Source: Phytophthora quininea
Taxonomy: Eukaryota; Oomycota; Peronosporomycetes; Peronosporales; Peronosporaceae
Length of the DNA stretch: 64,000 nucleotides
Direction: 5' to 3'
NCBI GenBank assembly: GCA_011947345.1
Contig: JAAVTG010000392.1
Location: 36,796 to 100,795 of the forward strand
The first letter of the stretch is position 1; each line of letters opens with the position of its first letter. Positions 1 through 10,676 of this stretch are shown here, piece after piece. The position numbers were made by a program, and so were the translations under genes. The notes beneath the pieces are model-generated. The model made no database searches. It had not been told where the DNA came from and saw only the letters and a list, made by a program, of their open reading frames with translations.

Positions 1-2
1 AT

Positions 3-620
3 AACCGATCAACAACTAGGCCGCTTTCAACGATCGAGGATCCAGATTTCGAGGAAGATGATGAGTCTTCAAACGTTGATGATAGCGCGACAACCGTCGA
101 CGAAGCTTCAGTGCATGGTGATACCGTCCGCGAGCCTGAAGAGTCCACCAGCGTGTCCACCAGCGTATCCACCAGCGTGTCCACCAGCGCATCCACCGGC
201 GCGTCTAGTTCAGCATCTAGCACCAGCAGAGTGGGGTCAATTCGTGTACGAAATGCCCGTGTCGCTAGCACGCTATCGGAATGGGGCGACATCAACTCAA
301 CACTGACAAAGGCGAAAGACATCGACCGAGAGAATACGCGGATGATGCATGAGCAGAAGCTGGCGTGGGAGAAAGAGCAATTTCAGATGACATCACTACT
401 GGAAGAAAAACGTGTAGGGCTAGAAGAGAAGCGACTTCAGCTTGCTGAAGCAGAAGCTCATTGTCGGATTAAATTGCTGGAAGTGCAAGTAGCCACCGAG
501 AGCATAAAAGCACAACGAGAGGAGGTCCTCTTGAAGGAGGACATCGCGAGGAGCAGAAAACGCTTACGGGATGATGGCATTCCAGAGGAAGAGATTAACC
601 TGCTGATACCGCTGAACTAA
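3..620 (+). CDS. Harbinger-associated accessory (Myb/SANT-partner type) protein, C-terminal part
   Basis: The frame is open from the left edge of the window, so the N-terminus lies outside it. The visible part has an acidic stretch (EEDDESS), then a low-complexity Ser/Thr/Val/Ala repeat (STSVSTSVST), then a charged coiled-coil-like region rich in Glu, Lys and Leu (EKEQFQ, LEEKRVGLEEKRLQLAEAEA), ending in KRLRDDGIPEEEINLL. PIF/Harbinger transposons normally encode a second DNA-binding Myb-like protein that works with the transposase, and here the ORF converges on a Harbinger transposase remnant with a 4-base overlap (617-620), the same arrangement as in the element at 7453-10673. The Myb domain itself is not visible, so the assignment rests on position and on coiled-coil likeness. 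It could instead be an unrelated coiled-coil protein. Confidence 0.5.
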   Translation, partial: NRSTTRPLSTIEDPDFEEDDESSNVDDSATTVDEASVHGDTVREPEESTSVSTSVSTSVSTSASTGASSSASSTSRVGSIRVRNARVASTLSEWGDINSTLTKAKDIDRENTRMMHEQKLAWEKEQFQMTSLLEEKRVGLEEKRLQLAEAEAHCRIKLLEVQVATESIKAQREEVLLKEDIARSRKRLRDDGIPEEEINLLIPLN

Positions 621-1926
621 AACCGTCCATCAGTCTCCGCTAAATAATGCATTATCTGTAAGCGACGGTCCGAGTCGAGCGGGTTTGATTCATCGAGAGT
701 GTCTGAATCAACGCTGGCAGCCCCTTCTTCAGCCAGCACCTTGGTGACCTCAGCACTTATTTCGGCAGGAACAGGGTCGTCAAGTAGCAGGTTGTGGATT
801 ACACAAGCGCACATGAATAAACGTTCAATTCGCTTCAAATCACGCAAATCACGCTTGGCCTTGACGAGAATCCGAATGCCTTTAAAGTACTGGAACCGCG
901 CCTTCAAAAGACCAATGCAATGCTCTGAGCGAACCCGAATCGACTTTAGGTTGTCGTTGTAGTATCTGTGCTCGGCTTTTAGAGTTGCGCCAGCCAACTG
1001 CTTGAAAGGAGGAAGCATATGCCATGAAGCTCTAAGTGCTGAGTCACCAAGAAGATACTGACTTCGGGAGAAATATCTCTCGGGATATCGATACACAAGC
1101 GAGTTACTCCATACGCGGTTATCGTACGTTGAGCCTGGCCACCCGATAACTATGTATGTAATGCGAGCCGTATCATCACAGAACATCATTGCATTGATTG
1201 CATAGCCACCTTTGCGTGTGAAGTAGTCCTCCCCATATATCGTCGGCTTGAACGCCAAAGGTAACAGCGTGCCGTCAACTAAACCAACGCAGTTCGGGAA
1301 GCAAAACTCACTGCATATACGAGCAGCAATTTAATCTCGCTCGCTCTCCGACGGCCAACTTACAACTTTCTTGTACAATGTGAGAAGAGCTGTCGTGGTT
1401 CTTGCAATGTAGGAGTTAGCAACTCCACTCGCCACCCCAAACTTACTTCCTAAATTCTCCACACACGCGTCCGATCCATGAGTCCCGATGTACTTCAAGA
1501 ACACCAACAAATGAGCAGAGACTGATGCTTTCTTCTTTTCCCAGGAACACAGCCGAAAGCAGGACTGTCCTCAAGGAGGTAGACCAGTTTATGAAACGAG
1601 CCTCGCTCCATGCGAAAAGACCTGAGGAACTCGCGATCATTCTCCTCGTAAATGAACTTGTTGAATTGCGGTGAATGCGCCTGTTGTACGCGAGGCGAGA
1701 GGTATCTCTTGCTTAAGATGCACGTCAATCGTGTCAGCAAGGCGTCATCAAGTACATCTTCATCGTTATCTTCGCCAGATCCATGTAATACGCGCGCGTA
1801 GAGTCGGAGAAGGCGATGGTTGAGAAGGCCTTCATACTGCCGAATGACGCGGGCTCTTGCGGATTCCCTGGGTATGGCGAGCTGCCTGCGATCTTGCTGC
1901 CAAACGACGCTTTGGGGGTCTCACTT
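617..1926 (-). pseudogene. PIF/Harbinger transposase (DDE_Tnp_4 type), broken
   Basis: Read on the minus strand this is a full-length Harbinger-type transposase remnant. The N-terminal region (about 1926-1540) leads through FLRSFRMERGSFHKLVYLL into a helix-turn-helix-like part (SVSAHLLVFLKYIGTHG). The catalytic region follows, with VGLVDGTLLPL (first Asp), IGWPGSTYDNRVW (second Asp), LLGDSALR and SEHCIGLLKARFQYFKG (Glu). Two breaks are visible: a 1-base frameshift around 1530-1545, where GKRRKHQ and EKKKASVSAH lie in different frames, and an in-frame TAA at 1331-1333 in a place where related proteins have an acidic residue. No ATG is seen upstream before a stop near 1927, so the true start is lost or in another exon. 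The family normally cuts and pastes DNA in the nucleus with its Myb-like partner; this copy should be inactive. Confidence 0.85.
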
Positions 1927-2024
1927 TAGCTTAGCTATCATTGGACAAAACGCAGTGATTTTTTCAGAGGGGTCGCGACTTGCTGCCAAACGTGAGAACC
2001 ACTAATATTAAGAACGTAGTTGTA

Positions 2025-2058
2025 AAAATATTTTGGATGAGGCTACAGGTACAGAACA
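2025..2058 (+). repeat. Left terminal inverted repeat of the MULE
   Basis: An AAAATATTTT block and the exact 16-mer CTACAGGTACAGAACA are mirrored at 6800-6833. The spacing between the two blocks differs by one base between the two ends. Confidence 0.6.
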
Positions 2059-2312
2059 ATGGCAAGAAAAGTTACTAGTTCTGTGAATCGTTCCGTATTA
2101 CTGACACCGAACCCAATACAGAACGATATTCACGGCTCTATGTACTGGACAGCTGTTGATCAAAGAAAGGCGGGAGCTCGATTGCTGATGAGTGTACACG
2201 AGCAATGTCTAAATTTCTGAAATCCAGAATGGCGCAGCGCGCGAAATCTGCCAAGTCGATGTTCGGTACCGAACCGTGTACAAATTATACCGAACAATAC
2301 AAAACGTGCTAT

Positions 2313-3334
2313 TCAAAGGTAATAATCTGCACTTGGTAGCAGTGCAAGTGCATGACGAAGGTATCTCAGCCTGTAGTACTCCAGGGCACTAAACACAGAA
2401 TCTCCCAGCTCTGAAGCGCCAGCCAGTCGCATCTCCACGAATAGCAGTGCTAGGACGCCGCAATTAAATCCATCGAAATGACGCTTACTATCGTCGCGCA
2501 CGAACTCCATCTCCCCGTTGTCCCTGTCTCCAAAGAGTTCCTTGGCCATGGTCTAGGTCTCTTCGTAGTGCTCACGCGAAGAGTCGAAAACTACACACAC
2601 CGGCCGGTGACCCATTTTCTCCACGTTACTTTGCTTCTGACTTGGCTTGTCGTTCGGGTAGTAAATGAACGCAGTCCAGTGCGACGGCATCGCGTGGGTC
2701 ACCACGGCGAAGCATTCCAGGTCTACGCCATCCTGAAAGATCCCCCACTCTCCAGCACGCTCCTTTCGCTTCTCCGGCGTCGAAAATGAGCAAAAGTCCG
2801 GGCAAATTATTCCCACGCGTGGGTGATTCTGCCTGATCCGGAAGAGTGCCAGCGTTATACATGTATCATTCAGCCACTTTTGGTTAGTAAACTCGAACAC
2901 TTGTAACCCGAGCAACGTTCGCCTTGGACGGTGCTAAACCCCAACCTACAAAACCTGCAGGCCAATATCGACTCTTCCTGCGCAACACCGATAGCAAACC
3001 AATTAGCTGCAGATATCTCGCCAAATGATACCCAGCGAACCTTTATTGACGACGCGAATTCGTCGAGCCCAGCAGGGATGCCCGGCTCGCGAAAATCTTC
3101 CAGCTGATCAACCCAGTCCATGGCCCTCTTAACAATATTGAGTGTCCGCTGCGTGTCGTGGTATTTTGCCATTGTCAAGATCTGCGTGCCTGATACAGCG
3201 ATCTTCGTGCCCTGGTTCAGCTTGATTTGCATGATGGCCGTGTCCGTCTCATCTTCATCCAATGATAGTTTACCTAACGCGATATAATCATGAAGATCAG
3301 TGAGGTATTGATTGAGCGACATTTTATCCAGCAC
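2313..3334 (-). pseudogene. Ulp1-like (C48) cysteine protease domain of the MULE, broken
   Basis: The minus strand shows the order expected for a Ulp1/SENP-type protease: a Trp-containing substrate-groove motif (QKWLNDTCI), the catalytic His motif (PSHWTAFIYY), the Asp motif (VCVVFDSS) and the Cys motif (FDGFNCGV). C48 domains act as SUMO or ubiquitin-like deconjugating proteases, and many plant and stramenopile MULEs have captured one. An in-frame TAG at 2553-2555 separates the Asp from the Cys motif. The residue six before the Cys, normally the oxyanion-hole Gln, is His here (HFDGFNCG). The upstream part (2870-3334) is an unrecognised region (LNQYLTDLHDYIALGKL) in another frame. Same strand and close spacing suggest it was once the C-terminal part of the transposase or its downstream exon. 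Confidence 0.75.
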
Positions 3335-3447
3335 GATATCGTGATCTGGCGCTCCAGTGAACGTCAGGGACGTCGTTCTGGCGTCTCGGTACTTTGTTGC
3401 GAAGGAGACGCGAATCCTGTCGAACTAAAGCCACGCAAAGGACACAC

Positions 3448-6400
3448 TCAGTCGCCAGCAACTGCCAACCGACCGGAAACCGAACAATACAGAGCAAACA
3501 GACTTATCACTGGAGCGCAGAGTCCATAGGAAATGTGATGGTCCAGCAGCAGCTTTAACTGCGACAGCGTGGGCTTGTCCTTGATAACGCCGTACACCAT
3601 CTCATCTGCTTCCTTCCGCAGCGTTGCCATACGTTGGCTTTTCGATTCGCCACGTTGCTGCTTTCTACGAGTATTGCCGTCGGCCTTCGTGGCCACTTAA
3701 AACTTGAAGCTAACTGGAATGGTTTTTGTAGCGGAGATGTCCTCGGACTTTGAGAGTTGAGTGGCTTCAAGTTGCTCCGACTGCTGTCTGTCTGCATGCC
3801 CACCTCCCTGCGCCTCTTGTGTCCCTTCGAGGGCTGGTATCTCACTGTCTGCGTCTCGTTTTGTCGCAATTGTCGACGTGATAGAGGCAATCGGTTCTTG
3901 TTTAATGGACACTTCACCACGTGAATTCTGCTCGGTGTTGCACTTATCCACATGATCTAGACTCTCTGCCGGTTCTAGTCGGGGAATCACAGCCGACGCA
4001 GCTTGATCGCGGAACTCTTTAGTGCTGCCAGCATGCCTCGATACTTCGGCATCCCCATGCTCTGCATCAAAGAGGCCAGATCGTCCATCACTTCCATCGC
4101 CTCTGAGTACTTGGCGCGAGGAGACATCGGACCCTTGGACTTGGCCTTGGACGGCACTCGAATTAATAAGTCTTGCTTGTCGTACGTGTCGGGGCGGCTA
4201 ATGCCGTTGATTTCTGTGGCGCGCATCCATCTGCCGTCGATATGGGTGAACGGAACCACAGTTTCGTACATCTTGCATGTGTGCCGGTAATAATACACAT
4301 GCCGGCACGGCAGCAATCGCGTCTTCGAAAACATGCAAGAGCAGGTGACGTCCTATCCAACCGAACAGGTAGCTTAGTACAATACCGAACATGTACAGAA
4401 CCAAACAGGACACTTAGTTCAAGTCGGACATGATGGACGGACATCTTCTCGGGATTTCCGATGACAATAGCACCATCAGTGCCCTTGAAGACATCCTATC
4501 TCATCGTAGCAGCCACTGCAAACTTAAAATCCTCCTGTATCAAGCACCAGTTAGCAAAATAACTTCACCAACCACTACAGCACATTCACATACCGATGTT
4601 AGCTCAAATGCATGACAACTGACGATGCTGCACAGCTTTTCCAGTTCACAAACAAGTGCAGGGTTCATTCGCGTCAGATCCCCGTCATCTCGTAGCAGCC
4701 GAGTTCCCACGCGCAAGAGCTCAGCGTCGTACTCGTCCTCGCATATGTCCTGAAGCAACAGCAACGTCCCCACACACTCCGTCATATCAAGCGTCGGCTT
4801 CAACAAGTGCTTCAACTTGGCCCACTTTGACTCGATTCTAGACAGCAGTCACGTTAGCAACGCGTTTAAGAAAATTGTTTAACCATATTCATACCGATTA
4901 TTTGTGTTGTTCCCGAGGTGTGCCACGTTGCCTCGCTTGTGAGATACCCATTTGTCCTGGAGTTCCGCAGAAAATACTGGTAAAGCGGGTGCGACGGACT
5001 GCCATCTAATTTTGCCAGCAGCAACCCTCGGCATCTCTGATATACGTGATCGGAAGTGGCATACACGAGTGTACTCATGATGTCAATCAAATCTTGCTTG
5101 TTTTCCTTCGTGCCTAAGTACAACTGCTTTACCTGCGTTAAAAAATAAGTCAGCAAACTGCAATTTTCAGCAAAGGCAACGAAGATTTACCTGCTTGTTC
5201 ATGTACTTGATTACATGGTACTGGCACAACAGCATCCGCGCAGAAGGGAAAAATCTCTTAACACATCGCGCTCCTTGAAATCCTTGTCACTCACAATTAC
5301 TTCCACTTTGCACCACGGATTGTTTTGCTGGAAGGCCTTGCACGCGTCTCTCATGTTGGCTTTGACTCGGAAGTCATCACTGTATGCTGTACGTATTGTC
5401 CTTTGCCGTTAATGTCGTGAACCAGGAAACTGAATAACTTGTAGCGATTCTTGTTTGTGCCAAACGTGGTGCCAACCATGAGCACCTCGGGGAAGGCTGC
5501 AAAGAGTCGTCTCATGTTTCTCGTCTGAAAAACAATCGTCTTGGCCAAGTCCTTGTTATCTCGGTAAATAGTAGACGCTGCTCCGCTGTTATTGATGCAG
5601 ACGTCTCGAAGGAGACGCTCCGTTCGCTGCTCGTCGGTCAATCCTGCGTTGGTTAGAGTCGTCAACTTCACCAAGGTGTTGTGCACATCCTTCGGTGTGG
5701 AGAATTTTCCTACAAAACAATAACAAGCAACTAAACTTAGTTCGGTAACTGGTTCGGTAAACATTCTGTAGCATTACACACCAGTCATCTCGCGAAGGTA
5801 AAACAAAATGCCTTTGGCTTTCGCGCCTGCATTGTGCATGTTGCTTGCAGCTGCAAGCAGCTCTGGGTCATCGATACGACGATTTTCAGGATAATGGTTG
5901 AAGACACGATCGCCGACTGCGTGATTGTGAGCCCCATCCGGGGAAGACACCATGATGCAAAATTTGCCAGGACAGACGAGCGACACAGTAGCGTTCAGAC
6001 GTGCCGGGCACTCCGTGTTCCGAATAACCTTGTGTCGCCGCTTGCCTTTTCCCCGCGTCTCTCGGTCAAAACCATGTGTACACTGCAAAGTCCTGGCGTA
6101 CGTCACAAACTCAACAGGAATCCAAACAGCGACGCGTCTGGTATAGCGCTTGCGGGAGGCAAGCCGGTCTTCCACCTGCTTATTTCTCGAGTGAACAGAC
6201 TTGGACGTCCTCGTGCGAAAAATCTGGTGCGTCTTCTCTGCGAACACCTCCAAAGCAGCATCGAACTCTTCCCAAGACCGGTACTGACGCTCAAATCCAC
6301 GTAAAATACTATTTTCGTCTCCGGATCTATAGTCAGGGTCGCTCCCCTCCTCTTCTTCATCTACACTGACGTCTGCAACGAGGTTTGCTGGCGAAGAAGC

Positions 6401-6620
6401 ATCATCATCATCTTTTCCCGGCTCCCAGTCGCTCTCCGAACCTTCGCGAGATGCTGCACTACCGTTGCCTTCGTCAGAACTGGGAGAACTCGGGATATGG
6501 GGGCCCGTGAGCCTCGTCCGCAGGCACTGCTTCTTCTTCGGCGGCGTCCTGGGGTCGTTAGGCGTACGTGGGCGCTTACCGATACCCCTGGATCCACTTC
6601 ACTCGACGTCCATCGCAGCT
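3448..6620 (-). pseudogene. MULE transposase (FAR1-like finger, DDE core, SWIM finger), broken
   Basis: From right to left the pieces are as follows. An acidic and basic N-terminus contains an NLS-like segment (PPKKKQ, about 6520-6540). A FAR1/WRKY-GCM1-like zinc region (QCTHGFDRE...CPARL...HNHAV) spans about 6130-5940. A 72-base GT-AG intron lies at 5710-5781, and splicing it restores the frame from MTG to KFSTPKDV. The transposase core follows, with RYKLFSFLVHD, IVSDKDFKERD (second Asp) and CQYHV. A SWIM finger (CSC...LLPCRH, C-x-C-x9-C-x-H) lies at about 4290-4350, then a Lys/Arg-rich tail (NTRRKQQRGESK). Damage includes a Gly codon (5471-5473) where the first catalytic Asp is expected, frameshifts near 5352, 5255 and 4005, and a stop near 3697. 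A long-dead copy. Confidence 0.8.
5710..5781 (-). other. Spliceosomal intron in the MULE transposase
   Basis: On the minus strand the sequence runs ATGACTG then GTGTGTAATG, and ends in TTTTGTAG before GAAAATTCTCC. Removing 72 bases joins MTG to KFSTPKDV in one frame, which is how related transposases read. The short length and standard GT-AG borders suit an oomycete or other compact eukaryotic genome. Confidence 0.7.
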
Positions 6621-6799
6621 TGGCCCGGCTTGACTGGGGAAGGGGGGCGATTGCGAAGTGGCAGCCAGCCAGCAAGATTTCGAAATTTGGGAATCTCGCA
6701 TTGTTTATCGCGGCGCAGCTGCGTGTATTCAGTTTAAGTTCAGACAGTGGTACATGGAGGTACTGTTCGGTGCCTATAGGACCGATCAGTTTACCGAAG

Positions 6800-6833
6800 T
6801 GTTCTGTACCTGTAGACACTGCGAAATATTTTG
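6800..6833 (-). repeat. Right terminal inverted repeat of the MULE
   Basis: TGTTCTGTACCTGTAG (6800-6815) is the exact reverse complement of 2043-2058, followed by CGAAATATTTTG matching the left AT-rich block in inverted orientation. Confidence 0.6.
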
Positions 6834-6929
6834 AGCACTTCAACTACAAAATAATTTTTGTAAGTGTCGATTGACATTGGTGCAATGACACTACCGTCAA
6901 AGGAAAGAGATGAATAATCGGGACACATT

Positions 6930-7449
6930 AGGGGTAGCAATTAACGAGGATTTTCTTTTGGCAATAATGACTCTTTTTTATGCCAGCGATCAAAACGAAC
7001 AACTCTGAAACGTACTAATAATTAGTACAACAAAGATACCTCCCCTCATTCCATCTCACGTAGCCAACCCGTAGCAGGCCTCCCGTGACCCGCCCTACCA
7101 AGATCAGCGCGTAGCAGACCAAGTAGCCCGTGCGAAGCGACCGTTGTGACCCCGACCAGCGCGACAATGATGTTTAATTGAGAAGGGACTGTTAGCCATT
7201 CAACCATATATTGCTTCTGCTGCAAGGATGTGTGGCCATCATCACCATTTCCTGTAGTGCGATGCCCCACGTTTGAAGGTGTAGTATTTCCCACCACTCG
7301 TAAATACACGTCTCGTAAAACTTTCGTAAAAAGAAAAATAGCTGGACTAATAATAACTTCAAAGAATGCGTCTCTGGAGGCTTATTTTTGCTCAGCTTAA
7401 ATCCTGTTTTTGTCGAAAAATCCTCATTAATTGCTACATTGAAACCCCT
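6930..7449. mobile_element. Non-autonomous Harbinger-type element (520 bp, internally deleted)
   Basis: The element starts AGGGGTAGCAATTAACGAGG and ends as the inverted counterpart ...TTGCTACATTGAAACCCCT. Both ends are flanked by ATT (6927-6929 and 7450-7452), a 3-bp target duplication as expected for PIF/Harbinger. Its right two thirds resemble the right end of the 7453-10673 element: shared GTCTCGTAAA and GAGGCTTATTT tracts, and a matching minus-strand start of the Myb-like ORF (KQYMVEWL against KQFIVEWL). It is therefore a deletion derivative of the same family that keeps the 5' end of the Myb-like gene. It has no coding capacity of its own. Confidence 0.8.
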
Positions 7450-7452
7450 ATT

Positions 7453-7503
7453 AGGGGTTTTTAATGTAGCAATTAGTGAGGATTTTCTTTAGGAAAAAAT
7501 TAG
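7453..7503 (+). repeat. Left TIR of the 3.2-kb Harbinger element
   Basis: AGGGGTTTTTAATGTAGCAA is followed by TTAGTGAGGATTTTCTTT. The sequence is mirrored at 10626-10673 with a few mismatches and by both ends of the 520-bp element. Confidence 0.85.
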
Positions 7504-8104
7504 CCTCATCGTTTGACTGACTGATACAATAGATGCAACTTTGAAACGGACTAATGATTAGACTCATATCTGCAACGAGCCGGTAGGAGCCAACAATGGC
7601 CGTCTCCTCAGCACTAAGGAGCCCAACGCAGCGACCTCCACTGCTCTTAGAAGACACGCACAGGGCGGCGCGCCACGACGCTAAGTACCAAGACGGACGT
7701 GATTTGAGGCGCAGCACCCACGAAACCTTTCTCCACTCCTTCAAGTGTCCACGACACCAAGAACGGCGCGTGCCCCGCGCCCAGGAACCCAAGACCGCAC
7801 ACTGCACCCCCAAGCCCTATCAAAAGCCACCACAGCCACGTGCCTCGTCGTCTAATTCCCCAAACCGGCATAGCAGGCGGCCAAATTCTGACCAGCGTCG
7901 AGAGCGTCGTGTGCACTCCGTCAAGCCGACTCGAACGACTCGTGCCGCGCGTACCGGGCCGATAAGAGCACCGCGCCGGCAAGTTCCCACAAGAAACTGT
8001 CCCCCAGCAAAGCAACGTGCGCTGCGAGGAGCAGCGCGGAGAAGACTGTGTGTCAAACCGTCAAGAATCACAAGGGACGACTAACGTACGATCTAGTAGC
8101 TACA

Positions 8105-9320
8105 ATGCCATCGAGTGACCGGAAGAAAATGTTGACGTGGCTGAATGATCAATTGTTTATGCTGGGGATTTACGAGATGTCTGTGGAGTGGCGTTCGAAT
8201 GAAGATAATTGGGTGATGACACAGGCAAATGATTTCATGAGCTGGATAGCGTACTTATCTCGCGTGCGAACGTTGTCACCACCAACTCCCATTGAGAAAA
8301 GTACCAGCTACTCTGAAATGATCTTTCGACTACCGGACGCCGAGTTTCGCCAGGCTATTCGCGTTGAAAAAGCAGTCTTTGTTGAGCTTGTGACGTTGAT
8401 CGCAGGTGACGCGGTGTTTTCCAATGGTAGCAACAACTGGCAGAGACCCATACACCTCCAGCTAGCAGCAATGCTTGAGCGATGGGGAACGTATGCTATC
8501 GGGGGATCGACCGGAAGAATTGCTAGGGCATATGGTTTTGGCACTGAAACTGTCACTCTGTACGCAAAGCGTGGTGTCTGCTCTGCTACGTTGGTACAAC
8601 CAATTTGTGACATGGCCTAGCACACACAAGCGCCGTGTGACGTCGAAATTTTGTGGTCTACGATATGGAATGGAGGGAGCTGTAGGCTTCGTCGACGGCA
8701 CACACTTCGTTTTTGACCAGAAGCCCGGAATTGATGGGGAGGTATATCTCAACCGGAAGAAGCGGTATTCTGTTAATGCGATGATTGCATGCAACGATGA
8801 CAAGCGAATTATATACGCGTTGGTAGGATACCCGGGGTCGTGTGCAGACTCCACTGTGTTTTCGAAGTCACAAATTGGTGTGGAACCAGAAGCCTTCTTC
8901 AGTGCAGGAGAGTATCTGGTGGGTGATTCAGGTTACCAACTCACAGGACGCATGCTAGTTCCCTACAAGAAGCCAAAGGCACTTCTTCCCGACAATACTA
9001 GCTTTAATACCGTCGTGGCATCCGCTCGTGTCGTGAACGAGAACTGCATAGGCTTACTCAAGAATAGGTGGGCTTTTCTGAAGTGCATATCCACTCAAAG
9101 AAAGGTGAAAGAAGATTTTCAGTGGGTAAACGAGCAGCGCATGGCGTGTGTGATGCTGTACAACGTTGCGTTAGCATACCATGATGTTGATCCATTTGAA
9201 GCCGCGGTACTAGATGACGAAAATGACGAAGAAGACGGTGGATTCCTGCAGACTACGACAACACATCAAGGTGAAGCACTACGAGAACGAACGAAAGCGA
9301 TGATATTAAGTGATTTATGA
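8105..9320 (+). pseudogene. PIF/Harbinger transposase, one frameshift
   Basis: The start chosen is ATG 8105 (MPSSDRKKMLTWLND), the first Met in the open frame. The N-terminal half carries a helix-turn-helix-like region (LQLAAMLERWGTYAIGGSTG, then IARAYGFGTETV). The DDE_Tnp_4 core has AVGFVDGTHFVFD (first Asp), LVGYPGSCADSTVF (second Asp), YLVGDSGYQLTGRMLVPYKK and NENCIGLLKNRWAFLK (Glu), so all catalytic acids are present. A single 1-base frameshift near 8565-8575 separates TVTLYAKR from VVSALLRWYNQFVTW. That is the only break seen, so this is either a young pseudogene or an intact gene with a sequence error. It cuts and pastes the element together with the Myb-like partner encoded convergently 84 bases downstream. 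Confidence 0.85.
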
Positions 9321-9413
9321 GTCCACCCAACGTAATGCAACAGCGCTGCAACGGCACAACCTTCTCTACTAGCGCGAGAGCTTCATCTTCACCTTGACCA
9401 CGCTCAAACAACC

Positions 9414-10485
9414 TCAAAACATATCTTTGCGTAGCGCAGACTGTTTTTCCTTGAACAGCAGTTCACGTTCGGTTTTTCTGTCTTCCCGTTCTTGTTGCTG
9501 TAACTCTTGCTCAGCCTTCCTCTTAGATCTGGCTTCTGCCAGCTCATCGCGGCGCCATTGCGACTCAGCATGAAGGCGTTTTTCGCTAAACTCACGAAAC
9601 ATCGAGTCAAAATCACGCTTCTTGGCCTGGTTGGGTTTGTCAGAACCGACATCGCAAGCGGTACGAGAAGTTCTTCCTGCGTGTGTAGCTGGTGGAGTTG
9701 CCGAAGAGGCGCTCGCAGATAGCGCCGGCACTGATAATGTTGTTGGCGCAGCATGAGACTCACCCGAGACAAAAGTTTACTGGACACACGTGACCGCATT
9801 TCTTGCGTGCTTGCCATCTCAGCCACGTCGTTAGAGCTTGATGTGATGAGAACACAAGTGCTTGCAATTTGTGTCGGAGTCGTCGTCACAGTGTCTTGAG
9901 CTAAATTAAAGCTCAGTGGCGTTCCAAAATCGTGTGACAGCGGCGTAAAATCTTCACTTTCGTGCGAGTCTTGATCTAAGGGTCCGGCAACGACAGATCT
10001 CCTACCGGAAATGACCGAGCTATCTAAGGTCGAGTGAGGGTTCACATTTTGTCGTGTTCCAAAGAGTGCTTCCAACCGGTAGAAAATGGGCATGCTGCCT
10101 CAATAGCCTGCTCCAGCGTTTTGCCTTCGTCAATCTCTTGCTGAGTCAAATCGAAGCCCGTCTGAGAGTCAACACGAGCCTCGGTTTTCTTGTAGACTTT
10201 AAAGTACGATGTCCATCGGCTTTGGCAGGTACGCGCATCCCATCGCGTTGTATACTTTACTGGCATGCTTAGACCTTGCTCAGAGAAGGCGGAAATACGA
10301 AACAAAAAAGCGCAGTCAGCCATCAGTCCAAACCCCGCAATTTTCGTCTGCGCCCCGTCAAAAGATTTTGAGCCTTCCTCGGTAGATTTATGCTAAACTG
10401 AGAGAGTACTTCTAGCCATTCTACTATAAACTGCTTTTGCAGCTGTGTGGTATGTCCACCAGTAGCAGCCGGAGCGCGAGGCATT
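9414..10485 (-). pseudogene. Myb/SANT-like partner protein of the Harbinger element, frameshifted
   Basis: Read leftward from ATG 10485 (MPRAPAATGGHTTQLQKQ). The N-terminal part has the Trp-containing helix QFIVEWLEVLSQFSIN. Next comes WDARTCQSRWTSYFKVYKKT, typical of a Myb/SANT-like recognition helix, then a Ser/Thr-rich linker and a C-terminal charged coiled coil (RDFDSMFREFSEKRLHAESQ, EQELQQQEREDRKTERELL). At least three frames are used: switches lie near 10325, near 10085 (AIEAACPF against EALFGTRQ) and near 9770. In this family the protein binds subterminal DNA and carries the transposase into the nucleus. The coiled coil resembles that of the 3-620 ORF. Confidence 0.7.
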
Positions 10486-10625
10486 TTCTTAAGTGTGCTC
10501 CTTCCCTCCACACACCCGTCTCGTAAATAACTCGTAAATACGAGTCGTCAAAACTAAAAAAATAGACGACAAAATATTCTTCAAAAGATGCGTGCCTCGA
10601 GGCTTATTTCTTGCCAGCGCAAATC

Positions 10626-10673
10626 CTAGTTTTTCCCAAAGAAAATCGTCACTAATTGCTACATTGAACCCCT
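10626..10673 (-). repeat. Right TIR of the 3.2-kb Harbinger element
   Basis: The sequence is the inverted counterpart of 7453-7503, followed by ATT at 10674-10676. Confidence 0.85.
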
Positions 10674-10676
10674 ATT

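Larger units (their letters stand above)
2011..6850 (-). mobile_element. MULE-type DNA transposon with Ulp1-like domain, decayed
   Basis: A Mutator-like element lies between two imperfect inverted repeats. The same 16 bases, CTACAGGTACAGAACA, occur at 2043-2058 and, inverted, at 6800-6815. Both are preceded on their outer side by an AAATATTT-type block 7-8 bases away (2026-2034 and 6823-6831) and further out by a GTAGTTG block. The transposase reads right to left and fills the interval. The outermost ends and the target-site duplication, which should be about 8-11 bp for a MULE, could not be fixed by eye. Confidence 0.65.
7453..10673. mobile_element. PIF/Harbinger transposon, near full length (3.2 kb)
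   Basis: Inverted repeats of about 50 bp (7453-7503 and 10626-10673) share TGTAGCAATTAGTGA and GATTTTCTTT. Both ends are flanked by ATT (7450-7452 and 10674-10676). The left ATT is shared with the neighbouring 520-bp element, so the two stand directly tail to head. Inside are a plus-strand transposase (8105-9320) and a convergent minus-strand Myb-like gene (9414-10485), the standard two-gene layout. The 650 bases before the transposase (7504-8104) are GC-rich and hold no gene I can support. Confidence 0.85.

Noticed and set aside
6361..6843. 160-codon minus-strand ORF running over the MULE right end
   Set aside because: It crosses the terminal inverted repeat and conflicts in frame with the transposase N-terminus.
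7596..8084. 162-codon Arg/Pro-rich ORF with an opposing hydrophobic ORF inside the Harbinger element
   Set aside because: It lies in GC-rich subterminal sequence where all frames tend to stay open. No motif, and it is not part of the usual two-gene layout.
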